A stretch of 64,000 nucleotides of DNA from Brevibacterium epidermidis NBRC 14811. GTDB taxonomy: Bacteria > Actinomycetota > Actinomycetes > Actinomycetales > Brevibacteriaceae. Position 1 is the first letter of the stretch. Every line of letters starts with the position of its first letter. The notes under the pieces are model-generated. The model saw only the letters and a list, made by a program, of their open reading frames with translations. It was not told the origin of the DNA and ran no database searches. Where the stretch lies: NCBI RefSeq assembly GCF_001570805.1, contig NZ_BCSJ01000009.1:100886-164885 (forward strand), given 5' to 3'. This document shows, piece after piece, positions 42,285 to 50,136 of the stretch. Made by a program: the position numbers and the translations under genes.

Positions 42285-44353
42285 GCTGACTCCCTCTCCC
42301 CCCGCGCTTCGGCAAAAGCGACGTACTCATCAAGCGAGAGCGGATCCTGCAGAGCACCGGGACTCGCGACCTCGTCGAGTGCGGCACCCTGGACGATGCG
42401 TTTGACCGGGACTTCGAGCTTTTTGCCCGTCCGACCGAGAGGGACCTTCGCCACGGGAACGATCTCGTCAGGAATGTGCCGTGGGGAGAGTCGGGTCTTG
42501 AGCTCATGGCTGACTCGGGCCGAGAGATCATCGGTGAAGGACACGTCGGATTCGGTTTGGACGAAGACCACGAGCTCTCCCATGCCGCCATCGGGATCCT
42601 CGAGATGGATCACCAGGGCATCGGCCACCTCGTCGAGGGTGTCGAGGACGGAATAGAAGTCTGCGGTGCCCAGCCTCACCCCGCCTCGGTTGAGGGTGGC
42701 GTCAGATCGGCCTGTGACGACGACTCCGCCGTCAGAGGAGAACCGAACCCAGTCGCCGTGCTGCCAAACGCCTGGGAACTTCTCGAAGTACGCCTTCTCG
42801 AATCGGTCGTCGCCGTCTTCTCCCCAGAAAGTCACAGGCATCGAGGGAACGGGCTGGGTGATGACGAGCTCTCCGAGCTCGTCGAGGATCTCCTGACCGT
42901 CCGAGTCGAAGGCTGTGGCCGCAAAGCCGAGCGAAGGCGCGGTCATCTCACCGGAATACACGGGAGCCAGAGGTGAGCCCTGGAGGATGCCGGTGCACAC
43001 ATCGGTGCCACCGCACCCCACATTGACCAACACATCCTGTCCGAACTGCTCGACAAGCCATTCGAAGCCCTCGGCCGGCAGCGGGGAACCGGCTGCGCCG
43101 AACTGTTCGACCATGGACAGATCGAATTCCTCCGTAGGCCGAAAGCCGTCCTTGCGCGCGCTCATGATCGCTCCGGGAGCCATGCCCATGAGCGTGGTGC
43201 GGCTACTCGCGGCGATGCGCCACAGTTCCTTCGAATCCGGGTAGTTCGGGTTGCCGTCGATCATGACGATAGATGATCCGACGACGAGTCCGCCGACCAG
43301 AGCGTTCCACATCATCCAGGCGGTCGTCGAGAACCAGCAGAACTGACTGCCTGGGCCGAGGTCGAAATGCAAGCCGTGATTCTTCATCGTCTCGATCAGG
43401 ATGCCGCCGTGGCTGTGCACGATGGCTTTCGGCTTCCCGGTCGTTCCGGAGGAGAAGAGGATGAACAGAGGGTGGTCAAAGGGGACCGGTTCGAATTCGA
43501 GCTCGGTGAGTACTGTGTCCGGAGCACTGCCGTCCGCATTCGTCCCGTCATCTCTCGCCGAGGTGGTTCCGAGGTCCATGTAGTCGACGACGTCGATCGG
43601 ATGGTCGAGTCCAGCCCCTGTCGTGAAAGCCTCGCGCAGCTCCGAATCGAGACTGAAGGATCCGTAGTCGACGGATACGAGGTGGGTCAGGCTCGGGAGG
43701 GCGGCGACTACCTCGGCGAGTTCGTCGGTGCGTTCAACGTCTTTGGCCCCGTATCTGTAGCCGGGGATTGCCAGGAGGACGGTGGGTTCGACCTGGGAGA
43801 AGCGGTCGATGACCGACTGGGTGCCGAATTCGGGGGCGCAGCTGGCCCAGATCGCGCCCAGGCTCGCAGCGGCAAGGAACGCCACGAGCGCTTCGGGCTG
43901 GTTGGGCAGGTAGCCCACGACACGATCTCCCTTGGTCACCCCGAGTGCGATGAGACCGGAACGGACTCGGGCGACCTCGGAGCGCAGCTCGTTGAAGGTC
44001 AGAGCGAAATCGTCGCGGGTCTGAGAGACTGCGGTGACGGCGAGGTCGTCTGCCTGTTCGGGGGCGCCAAGGGAGTGCTCGGCATAGTTGAGCGTGGCAC
44101 CGGTGAACCATTTCGCATGGGGCATGACGCGCGCTTCGAGCACCGAATCATATGGAGTGTGGCTTGTGACACCGAAATAGATCCACACAGATTCCCAGAA
44201 GTCCTCGACGTCGGTGACCGACCAGGTGTAGAGCTCGGTCCAGCTGGTGAGAGACATTCCGTGTTTTTCGTTGACCCAGGACAGGAAGTCACCGATTCTG
44301 CTGTCTCCGATGGCGCCGGCGGGAACTTCTCGAATGATCGTCGACATGTTCAC
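42281..44353 (-). CDS. Acetoacetyl-CoA synthetase-type acyl-CoA ligase
   Basis: A 690-residue AMP-forming ligase of the AACS branch, marked by its length and the N-terminal ACS domain (FLSWVNEKHGMSL, then MPHAKWFTGATLNYAEH). The AMP-binding loop reads ILFSSGTTGKPKAIVHSHGG and the C-terminal Lys is in VPLGRTGKKLEVPVK. Known members activate acetoacetate or related 3-keto acids. In this operon a second ligase is already present, so this one may activate acetoacetate or an aromatic keto acid made by the pathway. Both ends overlap the neighbouring genes by four bases, so it is an integral part of the operon. Confidence 0.82.
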   Translation of the reverse strand: MNMSTIIREVPAGAIGDSRIGDFLSWVNEKHGMSLTSWTELYTWSVTDVEDFWESVWIYFGVTSHTPYDSVLEARVMPHAKWFTGATLNYAEHSLGAPEQADDLAVTAVSQTRDDFALTFNELRSEVARVRSGLIALGVTKGDRVVGYLPNQPEALVAFLAAASLGAIWASCAPEFGTQSVIDRFSQVEPTVLLAIPGYRYGAKDVERTDELAEVVAALPSLTHLVSVDYGSFSLDSELREAFTTGAGLDHPIDVVDYMDLGTTSARDDGTNADGSAPDTVLTELEFEPVPFDHPLFILFSSGTTGKPKAIVHSHGGILIETMKNHGLHFDLGPGSQFCWFSTTAWMMWNALVGGLVVGSSIVMIDGNPNYPDSKELWRIAASSRTTLMGMAPGAIMSARKDGFRPTEEFDLSMVEQFGAAGSPLPAEGFEWLVEQFGQDVLVNVGCGGTDVCTGILQGSPLAPVYSGEMTAPSLGFAATAFDSDGQEILDELGELVITQPVPSMPVTFWGEDGDDRFEKAYFEKFPGVWQHGDWVRFSSDGGVVVTGRSDATLNRGGVRLGTADFYSVLDTLDEVADALVIHLEDPDGGMGELVVFVQTESDVSFTDDLSARVSHELKTRLSPRHIPDEIVPVAKVPLGRTGKKLEVPVKRIVQGAALDEVASPGALQDPLSLDEYVAFAEARGERESA

Positions 44354-45174
44354 TTCCTCACTTTGGGCCCGGAGCCATCGAGAAATGCCCGCATGAGCTC
44401 TTTCGCCTCGGCACTCGACTGGGCGACGGATGCCATGAGGGCCTCCAACATGTAGCCTTCGTCGCGGCCGGCTTCGGCGATGCGTGGAAGCGCCTGGGTG
44501 ATCGCATAGTTCGTCACCCGGGAGTTCGAAGCGATCGAGGCTGCGAGTTCAAGGGCTTTCGCCTGTCCTTCGCCGGAGGGGACGCGGTAGTTGACAAGTC
44601 CGATGCTCTCGGCCTCAGCGGCGTCGAAGCGGCGGCCGGTGAGCATCATGTCCTGGACTCGGCTGAGTCCGATGAGGCGGGGCACCCGTACCGAGGCGCC
44701 TCCGCCGACGAAGAGGCCGCGTTTGCCCTCGGGCAGGGCGAAATACGCGGACTCCTCGGCCACCCGCAGATGAGCCGCAGTCGCGAGTTCGAGGCCGCCG
44801 CCGATTACTCCGCCCTGGAGGACGGCGATTACGGGGATCTCGGATTCGGTGATCGCATTCATCGTCGCGTGCCAGGAACGTGAGTGGCGGAGGCCGCCTA
44901 CCGCGTCGCGCTCGGCCATCTCGGAGAGATCGAGCCCCGCGCAGAAATGCTCGCCGACGGTGGTCAGTACGATGGCGGAGACCTCAGGTGGGGTGCGGAA
45001 GAATTCGCCGAGAGCAGCAACCGTCGCATCGTCGAGGGCGTTGCGCTTGGCAGGTCGATCGAGTGTGAGGATGCCGATGTCGTCCTCGGAGGTGAACCGA
45101 AGGGACTCGGAGATGTCGGTCGTCTTCGGCTGGTCGGAGACGTCTGTGAGGTGGGACGAGGGGAGGTTGGTCAT
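44350..45174 (-). CDS. Enoyl-CoA hydratase/isomerase family protein
   Basis: A 274-residue crotonase-fold protein. The oxyanion-hole segments are EHFCAGLDLSEM and VIAVLQGGVIGGGLELATAAHLRVA; a Glu in the usual hydratase position is seen in ALPEGKRGL. It may hydrate hydroxycinnamoyl-CoA (CouM-like) or cleave it to an aldehyde (Ech-like). The presence of a 3-hydroxyacyl-CoA dehydrogenase and an amidohydrolase in the operon supports hydration. It is coupled at both ends by ATGA overlaps. Confidence 0.82.
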   Translation of the reverse strand: MTNLPSSHLTDVSDQPKTTDISESLRFTSEDDIGILTLDRPAKRNALDDATVAALGEFFRTPPEVSAIVLTTVGEHFCAGLDLSEMAERDAVGGLRHSRSWHATMNAITESEIPVIAVLQGGVIGGGLELATAAHLRVAEESAYFALPEGKRGLFVGGGASVRVPRLIGLSRVQDMMLTGRRFDAAEAESIGLVNYRVPSGEGQAKALELAASIASNSRVTNYAITQALPRIAEAGRDEGYMLEALMASVAQSSAEAKELMRAFLDGSGPKVRK

Positions 45175-46748
45175 TTATGGTCCTTTGATGGTGCGGTTGG
45201 TGCTGGTTTGTCCTCGGTCGTGGTCGTCGCCGGAGGATTCGAGTGTGCGCCGAGCGCATCAGCGGTGCGCAGGGAGACCTTGTGAATCTTTCCCGAGCCG
45301 GTGCGTGGGAGTTCATCGACGAGGTCGAAGTACTTGGGGACCTTGTATTTGGCGAGGCGAGCGAGAAGGAAGTCGCTCAGTTCATCCGGTGTTGGCAAGG
45401 CGTCCGATCCGGCCGAGACGACGAAGGCGTGTCCGACCTCTCCCCACTTCTCATCGGCTGCGGCGACGACCGCTGCTTCGCTGACACCAGGATGCTCGAA
45501 GAGAGCAGACTCCACTTCGGCGGGATAGACATTCTCACCTCCGGAAATGAACATGTCCTTGAGGCGGTCGACGATGAAGAGGAATCCGTCGTCGTCGAGG
45601 TAGCCGATGTCGCCTGTATGAAACCAACCGCCAGGGGAGAAGGCCTGATCTGTGGCTTTCGGGTTGTTCCAGTAGCCATCGGTGACGTTGGGGCCGCGGG
45701 CGACGATTTCGCCCTTGACACCGGGGGAGCAGGCATTTCCGGCGACGTCGCGGACTTCGACTTCGGTAAAGGGAACTGCCCGTCCAGCCGATCCGGCCTT
45801 GTCGAGGGCGTGTGCAGCTGGTAGGAAAGTGCATCCAGGAGAAGTCTCGGTGAGTCCGTAACCTTGGCAGAACATGATGTCCTTCGCCTGGTAACTCTGG
45901 ATCAGGGAGACCGGGACCGGGGCACCGCCCGAATTGACGAATCGCAGTGACGACAGGTCAGCGCTCTCCCACCTCGGCGACTGCAACATGTCTGCGAACA
46001 TCGTTGTGACTCCGGCCATCCAGGTCAGTCCTTCGTATTCGATGGCATCGAGGGCTCGATTGACGTCCCACCTCGACTCGACGAGCATGTGCGCGCCGCG
46101 CAGGTAGCTGGTCATCACCTGCTGGTTGAGGCTGATGACGTGGAAGAGGGGAGCTACGACGAGGGTGACGTCGTCGACAGTGAGGTCCGTGTTGAGGAGA
46201 AGATTGAAAGAATTCCACATCAGATTGGCGTGTGAGAGGACCGCACCTTTGGGACGTCCGGTCGTCCCTGAGGTGAAGAGTAGAAACGCTGGCTGCTCGC
46301 CGTCGACGTCGGCCGCTGGCACGAGGGGACCCGTCGGCGAGGTGGGCGTATCGTGCCACTGCACCGTCTCCTGGGCCACGTCGGTACTGAGACCGTCAGC
46401 GGTCTTGGCCGATTCGGGCGCCACGTACAACAGAGACACTTCGGCGAGTGTGAGCTGGTAGTCGAGTTCGGGAGGCGCAAGTCGCCAATTGAGCGGGACG
46501 AAGATCACGCCGAGGCGGAGGCAGGCGAGCAGGACGACGATCAGGGCCGGATGGTTGGGGCCGAGGTAGGCGACGCGATCACCACGACGTACTCCCTGCG
46601 CGTGCAGCTCTGCCGCACAGGTCAGGGTGCGTTCGTGCATCTGGGCGTAAGTGTGTTGGATGCCGTCGAAGCTGATTGCCACCTTGTTGCCGTAATCGGT
46701 GGCCTGGATTTCAGAGAGTCGGGTCAGAGTGGGGTGGGAGAAGGTCAC
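45171..46748 (-). CDS. AMP-dependent acyl-CoA ligase, hydroxycinnamoyl-CoA-synthetase-like
   Basis: A 525-residue adenylating ligase. The phosphate loop is LFTSGTTGRPKGAVLSH, the hinge GDIGYLDDDGFLFIVDRLKD, and the C-terminal catalytic Lys is in RTGSGKIHKVSLR. This is the fatty/aromatic acid ligase class containing CouL, Fcs and PhdA. GTG at 46748 is used because it overlaps the MFS stop as GTGA and FSHPTLTRLSEIQATDYGNK is a normal N-terminus; reading further upstream enters the permease gene. It would activate the imported acid as the first intracellular step. Confidence 0.82.
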   Translation of the reverse strand: MTFSHPTLTRLSEIQATDYGNKVAISFDGIQHTYAQMHERTLTCAAELHAQGVRRGDRVAYLGPNHPALIVVLLACLRLGVIFVPLNWRLAPPELDYQLTLAEVSLLYVAPESAKTADGLSTDVAQETVQWHDTPTSPTGPLVPAADVDGEQPAFLLFTSGTTGRPKGAVLSHANLMWNSFNLLLNTDLTVDDVTLVVAPLFHVISLNQQVMTSYLRGAHMLVESRWDVNRALDAIEYEGLTWMAGVTTMFADMLQSPRWESADLSSLRFVNSGGAPVPVSLIQSYQAKDIMFCQGYGLTETSPGCTFLPAAHALDKAGSAGRAVPFTEVEVRDVAGNACSPGVKGEIVARGPNVTDGYWNNPKATDQAFSPGGWFHTGDIGYLDDDGFLFIVDRLKDMFISGGENVYPAEVESALFEHPGVSEAAVVAAADEKWGEVGHAFVVSAGSDALPTPDELSDFLLARLAKYKVPKYFDLVDELPRTGSGKIHKVSLRTADALGAHSNPPATTTTEDKPAPTAPSKDHK

Positions 46749-48118
46749 AGGGTTGGTCCTTCCGTTACTGCAGGCGGAGTGCCGTTCTTGGAGTTGGTAG
46801 GTGTCTCGCCGGGGTACTGTTCTGACAGGTTGCGGGATTTCGTCTCGCCGAGCCTCCAGATGCACAGGATGCTGATGGCGGCGACGACCGTGATGACGAT
46901 CGATAGCGGGACCGTGGAGGGAGAATCGGCCGAGCTCATGATTGCGGCGAACAGGACGGGTGAAATGCCTGCGCCGATACCTGCGATCTGATAGCCGAGT
47001 GATGCCCCGGTGTAGCGGTGCTCGGTGTCGAAGAGTTCGGAGTAGAGACCGGCCAAAGGTCCATAGATCATCGGGTGGATGACGCCCTGGCCGATGATCA
47101 TGCCGATGGTGATGATGAGACCGTCCTTGGTCTCGATCATCGGGAAGAGGACAAAGCTCCACACAGCGATGAGCACGGCACCGGCGATGACCAATGGCCG
47201 ACGACCGATCGTATCGGACAGTCGGGACCAGCCTATGATCCCGAAGATCGCGAAGAACGAGGAGAATGACAAGGCGTTGAGTATCGTCTGCTGTTCGACA
47301 CCGATCTGCACGCCGTAGGCCACGGAATAGGTTGTAAGCAGGCCCTGGAACATGAACGCGGACAAGCCAACTCCGACGGCGAACAGCAGGGTCACGGGTT
47401 GGTCGCGCAGAGCAGCGACAATCGGGATGCGCCGTGAGGGCGCGCGTGTCTTCGCGGCGAGGAACTCAGGAGATTCGTCGACTGCAGAGCGGACGATGAT
47501 GCCGACGACGAGCAGAAGGATCGAAGCGAGGAACGGCAGACGCCAGCCCCAGGCGATGAAGGCCTCGGGACCCATGAGCGCCAGGACTGCGGCGATGACG
47601 AGCGCGGAGACGAGTTGCCCGGTGGGAGCGCCGGCGCTGGTGAAGCTGGCCCAGAAGCCGCGGTTCTTCGTTGAGTGCTCGGCGGACATGAGCATGGCTC
47701 CGCCCCATTCGCCGCCGATGGCAACACCCTGGACGACACGGATGAGGATGAGGAGAACGGGACCGATGAGTCCCGCCTGTTCGTAGGTCGGCAGCAAGCC
47801 GATCGCAGTTGAGGCGATTCCGATAGTGAACATGCTGAGCACGAGCATGCGTTTGCGGCCGAGTTTGTCCCCGAAGTGGCCGAAGACGATGCCTCCGAGG
47901 GGGCGGGCCAGATAGCCGGTTGCGAATGTGGCCAGACTGGCGAGAGTGCCGACCGCAGGGGAGAGGTTGGAGAAGAACACGTCCTTGAATACGAGGGCGG
48001 CGCAGACCGAGTAGACGAAGAAGTCATAGTATTCGATGACGCTGCCGAGGTACGCCGATGCGGCAGCTCGCTTGAGCATCGGTGTCGATTTGCTTGAGGT
48101 GGAGTTCGCGGAAGCCAT
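46745..48118 (-). CDS. MFS permease (MHS family), putative hydroxycinnamate importer
   Basis: A 457-residue, 12-helix MHS-type carrier with YLGSVIEYYDFFVYSV at the N-terminus, GHFGDKLGRKRML after helix 2 and VVQGVAIGGEWGGAM. It is the first gene of the six-gene operon and its stop overlaps the CoA ligase start, so it most likely imports the acid that the ligase activates. The intergenic region upstream carries a perfect 16-bp palindrome shared with the divergent PaaX-type gene. Confidence 0.85.
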   Translation of the reverse strand: MASANSTSSKSTPMLKRAAASAYLGSVIEYYDFFVYSVCAALVFKDVFFSNLSPAVGTLASLATFATGYLARPLGGIVFGHFGDKLGRKRMLVLSMFTIGIASTAIGLLPTYEQAGLIGPVLLILIRVVQGVAIGGEWGGAMLMSAEHSTKNRGFWASFTSAGAPTGQLVSALVIAAVLALMGPEAFIAWGWRLPFLASILLLVVGIIVRSAVDESPEFLAAKTRAPSRRIPIVAALRDQPVTLLFAVGVGLSAFMFQGLLTTYSVAYGVQIGVEQQTILNALSFSSFFAIFGIIGWSRLSDTIGRRPLVIAGAVLIAVWSFVLFPMIETKDGLIITIGMIIGQGVIHPMIYGPLAGLYSELFDTEHRYTGASLGYQIAGIGAGISPVLFAAIMSSADSPSTVPLSIVITVVAAISILCIWRLGETKSRNLSEQYPGETPTNSKNGTPPAVTEGPTL

Positions 48119-48170
48119 GTAATCCTCGCTGACTGAACGGCTCTTTTGGCTGAAGGTTTGATCGGCGGTG

Positions 48171-48186
48171 ATCGAACCGGTTCGAT
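48171..48186. promoter_or_regulatory. Perfect palindrome ATCGAACCGGTTCGAT
   Basis: A 16-bp perfect palindrome 53 bases upstream of the MFS start and 82 bases upstream of the PaaX-type gene. Its place between the divergent units makes it the best candidate operator for the PaaX-family protein. It was not noticed elsewhere in the window's intergenic regions. Confidence 0.6.
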
Positions 48187-48267
48187 ACTATGCAATGTGC
48201 AGACGGAGCGTCAATAGATTGCGGTATATATGCGCTTTCGAGTGGAGGGTGCACATAGAATCGGGGT

Positions 48268-49065
48268 ATGGACTTTCGCCCGCAGTCGCTTTTCTTCGCC
48301 CTCGTCGGTGAACACCTGCTTGGATCGACTCGTCCCCTCAGTGGAGCTTCGATCGTCTTCGTTATGAATAGGCTCGGCGTCGGTGAGACCGCAGCGAGGT
48401 CGGTGCTGCAGCGAATGACTGCCAAGGGATTTGTATCCCGTCACAAGGAGGGTAGGAAGACGTTCTACGCGTTGACCGAGACCGGGTCTCAGATCCTCGG
48501 TGAAGGTGGCCGCAAAATGTTCACGGGATGGCGGTCCCAGGACTGGGATGGCGGTTGGACGATGGTCAGGATTCAGGTGCCTGAGTCGCGGAGATCACTA
48601 CGGCAGAAGATCTGGTCCCAGCTGTCGTGGGCGGGTTTCGGTCAGGTCGACGGCGGCACTTGGGTGGCCCCGGGGGAGCGGGAGCTGATGTCTGTGCTGG
48701 ACGCCGAGCAGCTCGAAGTCTCCCCGATCGTCATCTGCGGCCGACCTCAACCTCCTACGACTGACGACGAACTCGTGGCGGCGTTCGATCTCGATGCGCT
48801 CTCAGTGGAATACGCTGCCTTCGGCGACCGGTGGCAGATTTTCGACTCGGAAGCTATGTCGCCAGTGGAAGCACTGGTGGCGCGAGTGAAGTTGCAATGT
48901 GAATGGCTGGGCCTGACCCGGTTGGATCCGCAACTGCCTGCTGTCCTTCTGCCGCAGGATTGGCCCGGAATGATGCAGGCTCAGTTGTTCGGCGAGCTCA
49001 ACGAGCGCCTCGGTGAAAGAGAAGCGCCTGTCCTCGGCGACTTCTTCGCCGGCACGCTCGAGTAG
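48268..49065 (+). CDS. PaaX-family transcriptional regulator
   Basis: A 265-residue PaaX-type regulator: N-terminal winged HTH (SLFFALVGEHLLG through GRKTFYALTETG), a central PaaX_dom (WDGGWTMVRIQVPESRRSLRQ) and the C-terminal domain with LPQDWPG. PaaX of E. coli is a repressor released by phenylacetyl-CoA; relatives respond to other aryl-CoA thioesters. Divergence from an operon encoding an aryl-CoA pathway suggests the effector is the CoA thioester made by its ligase. It is convergent with the lysR gene. Confidence 0.88.
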   Translation: MDFRPQSLFFALVGEHLLGSTRPLSGASIVFVMNRLGVGETAARSVLQRMTAKGFVSRHKEGRKTFYALTETGSQILGEGGRKMFTGWRSQDWDGGWTMVRIQVPESRRSLRQKIWSQLSWAGFGQVDGGTWVAPGERELMSVLDAEQLEVSPIVICGRPQPPTTDDELVAAFDLDALSVEYAAFGDRWQIFDSEAMSPVEALVARVKLQCEWLGLTRLDPQLPAVLLPQDWPGMMQAQLFGELNERLGEREAPVLGDFFAGTLE

Positions 49066-49110
49066 ACGCAACCTGGCGAAGGTCCTGACGCTGTTTTCCT
49101 GTGTCTCCGG

Positions 49111-50025
49111 TCAGATCCACTTCTGCGCCAGCGCGAATTCGATGAGTGCCTGCACCCTGGGCGCGATCGTGGAATGAGCGGGCCAGATCGCCTCGACGCT
49201 GACCGGCTTCACCGCGGGCTCGATCTCCTTGGTGACCAACGGCAGATCTTCGTAGCTGTTCGGGTTCGCTAGGCGCTGGACCAGGATTCCATATCCGAGC
49301 CCACGTGCGACGAGGGTCCGGACCACCTCGTAGCTCGTCGTGCGGTGCCGGATGTTCGGGTGGAGCTGTCGATCGGCGAACATCGACAGGGTGTGGTGGC
49401 TCGACGGTGGTGAATCGAGCAGGATGAGATCCCGATTCTCCAGGTCTTCGAGTCGTATCGTCTCCCGTCGGGCGAACTCATCATCGGCAGCCAGGACGAC
49501 GTGTGCAGGCTGTGCGAAGAGCGCGGCGCGGTTCGGTGTGCCCGGGACGAGCGTCTCGTAGACGAATGCCAGGTCGATCTCGCCCGAGTCGAGTTTGCCG
49601 ACGAGGAGATCCTGGGTGGCCTCGATGATCTCGAGGCTCACCTGCGGGTGAAGTCGTCCGAAGCCGTCGAGCAGGACCGGGAGGACCATCGGTGCCAAAG
49701 TCGGGTAGCAGCCGATGGTGATTGGGCCGGCGAGCTGACCGTCCGTCGTCTTCAATTGAAGCTCGAGGTCGCGTGCATCGGCCAGCAGGGGGCGGGCCCT
49801 GTCGAGAACCTGCCTGCCTGCGGCAGTGAGCACCAGACCCTGCGACTTCCGCCGAATGCAGAGCTGAGACTGAAGTTCGTGCTCAAGCGCGGTGATGGCG
49901 TCAGAGATCGCCGACGACGAGACGTGCAGCTCTCCCGCAGCGGCGGAGATCGTCCCCAGGCGAGCCGCTGCCATCAGGTAGGACAGTTGTCGCAGAGTGA
50001 AGTTCGGTGGCTGGTCAGAGTTCAT
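49111..50025 (-). CDS. LysR-family transcriptional regulator
   Basis: A 304-residue LysR regulator. The N-terminal HTH spans TLRQLSYLMAAARLGTISAA through ITALEHEL (residues 10-50); the rest is the periplasmic-binding-protein-like effector domain (GPITIGCYPTLAPMVLP). It is divergent from the P450 fusion gene. The 44-bp element at 50029-50072 starts three bases from its own start codon, so autoregulation is likely. The same element lies before the acyl-CoA-dehydrogenase-like gene at 33494. The effector is probably an aromatic acid or phenol, by context. Confidence 0.9.
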   Translation of the reverse strand: MNSDQPPNFTLRQLSYLMAAARLGTISAAAGELHVSSSAISDAITALEHELQSQLCIRRKSQGLVLTAAGRQVLDRARPLLADARDLELQLKTTDGQLAGPITIGCYPTLAPMVLPVLLDGFGRLHPQVSLEIIEATQDLLVGKLDSGEIDLAFVYETLVPGTPNRAALFAQPAHVVLAADDEFARRETIRLEDLENRDLILLDSPPSSHHTLSMFADRQLHPNIRHRTTSYEVVRTLVARGLGYGILVQRLANPNSYEDLPLVTKEIEPAVKPVSVEAIWPAHSTIAPRVQALIEFALAQKWI

Positions 50026-50028
50026 ATT

Positions 50029-50072
50029 CGCAGATCCGATTTAGTTATCCGGTTAATTCCGCTTTTCCTTTC
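50029..50072. promoter_or_regulatory. 44-bp element at the lysR/P450-fusion divergent promoter
   Basis: Aligned ungapped with 33407-33450, sharing TTAGTTAT, GG-T-ATTC and GCTTTT blocks. The centre here reads TTATCCGGTTAA, which is near-palindromic. It stands 65 bases before the P450 fusion start and immediately before the lysR start, as expected for a LysR activation and autoregulation site. Confidence 0.6.
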
Positions 50073-50136
50073 TAAGGGTAGTGCACATACTGATGTGAAC
50101 AGCCTCACAGAAGCACTCAACGAAGAGGAGACGGCG

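Noticed and set aside
49501..50136. Upstream extension of the P450 fusion frame by 212 residues
   Set aside because: It runs antisense through the lysR gene, has no family resemblance, and a good ribosome site precedes the ATG at 50137.
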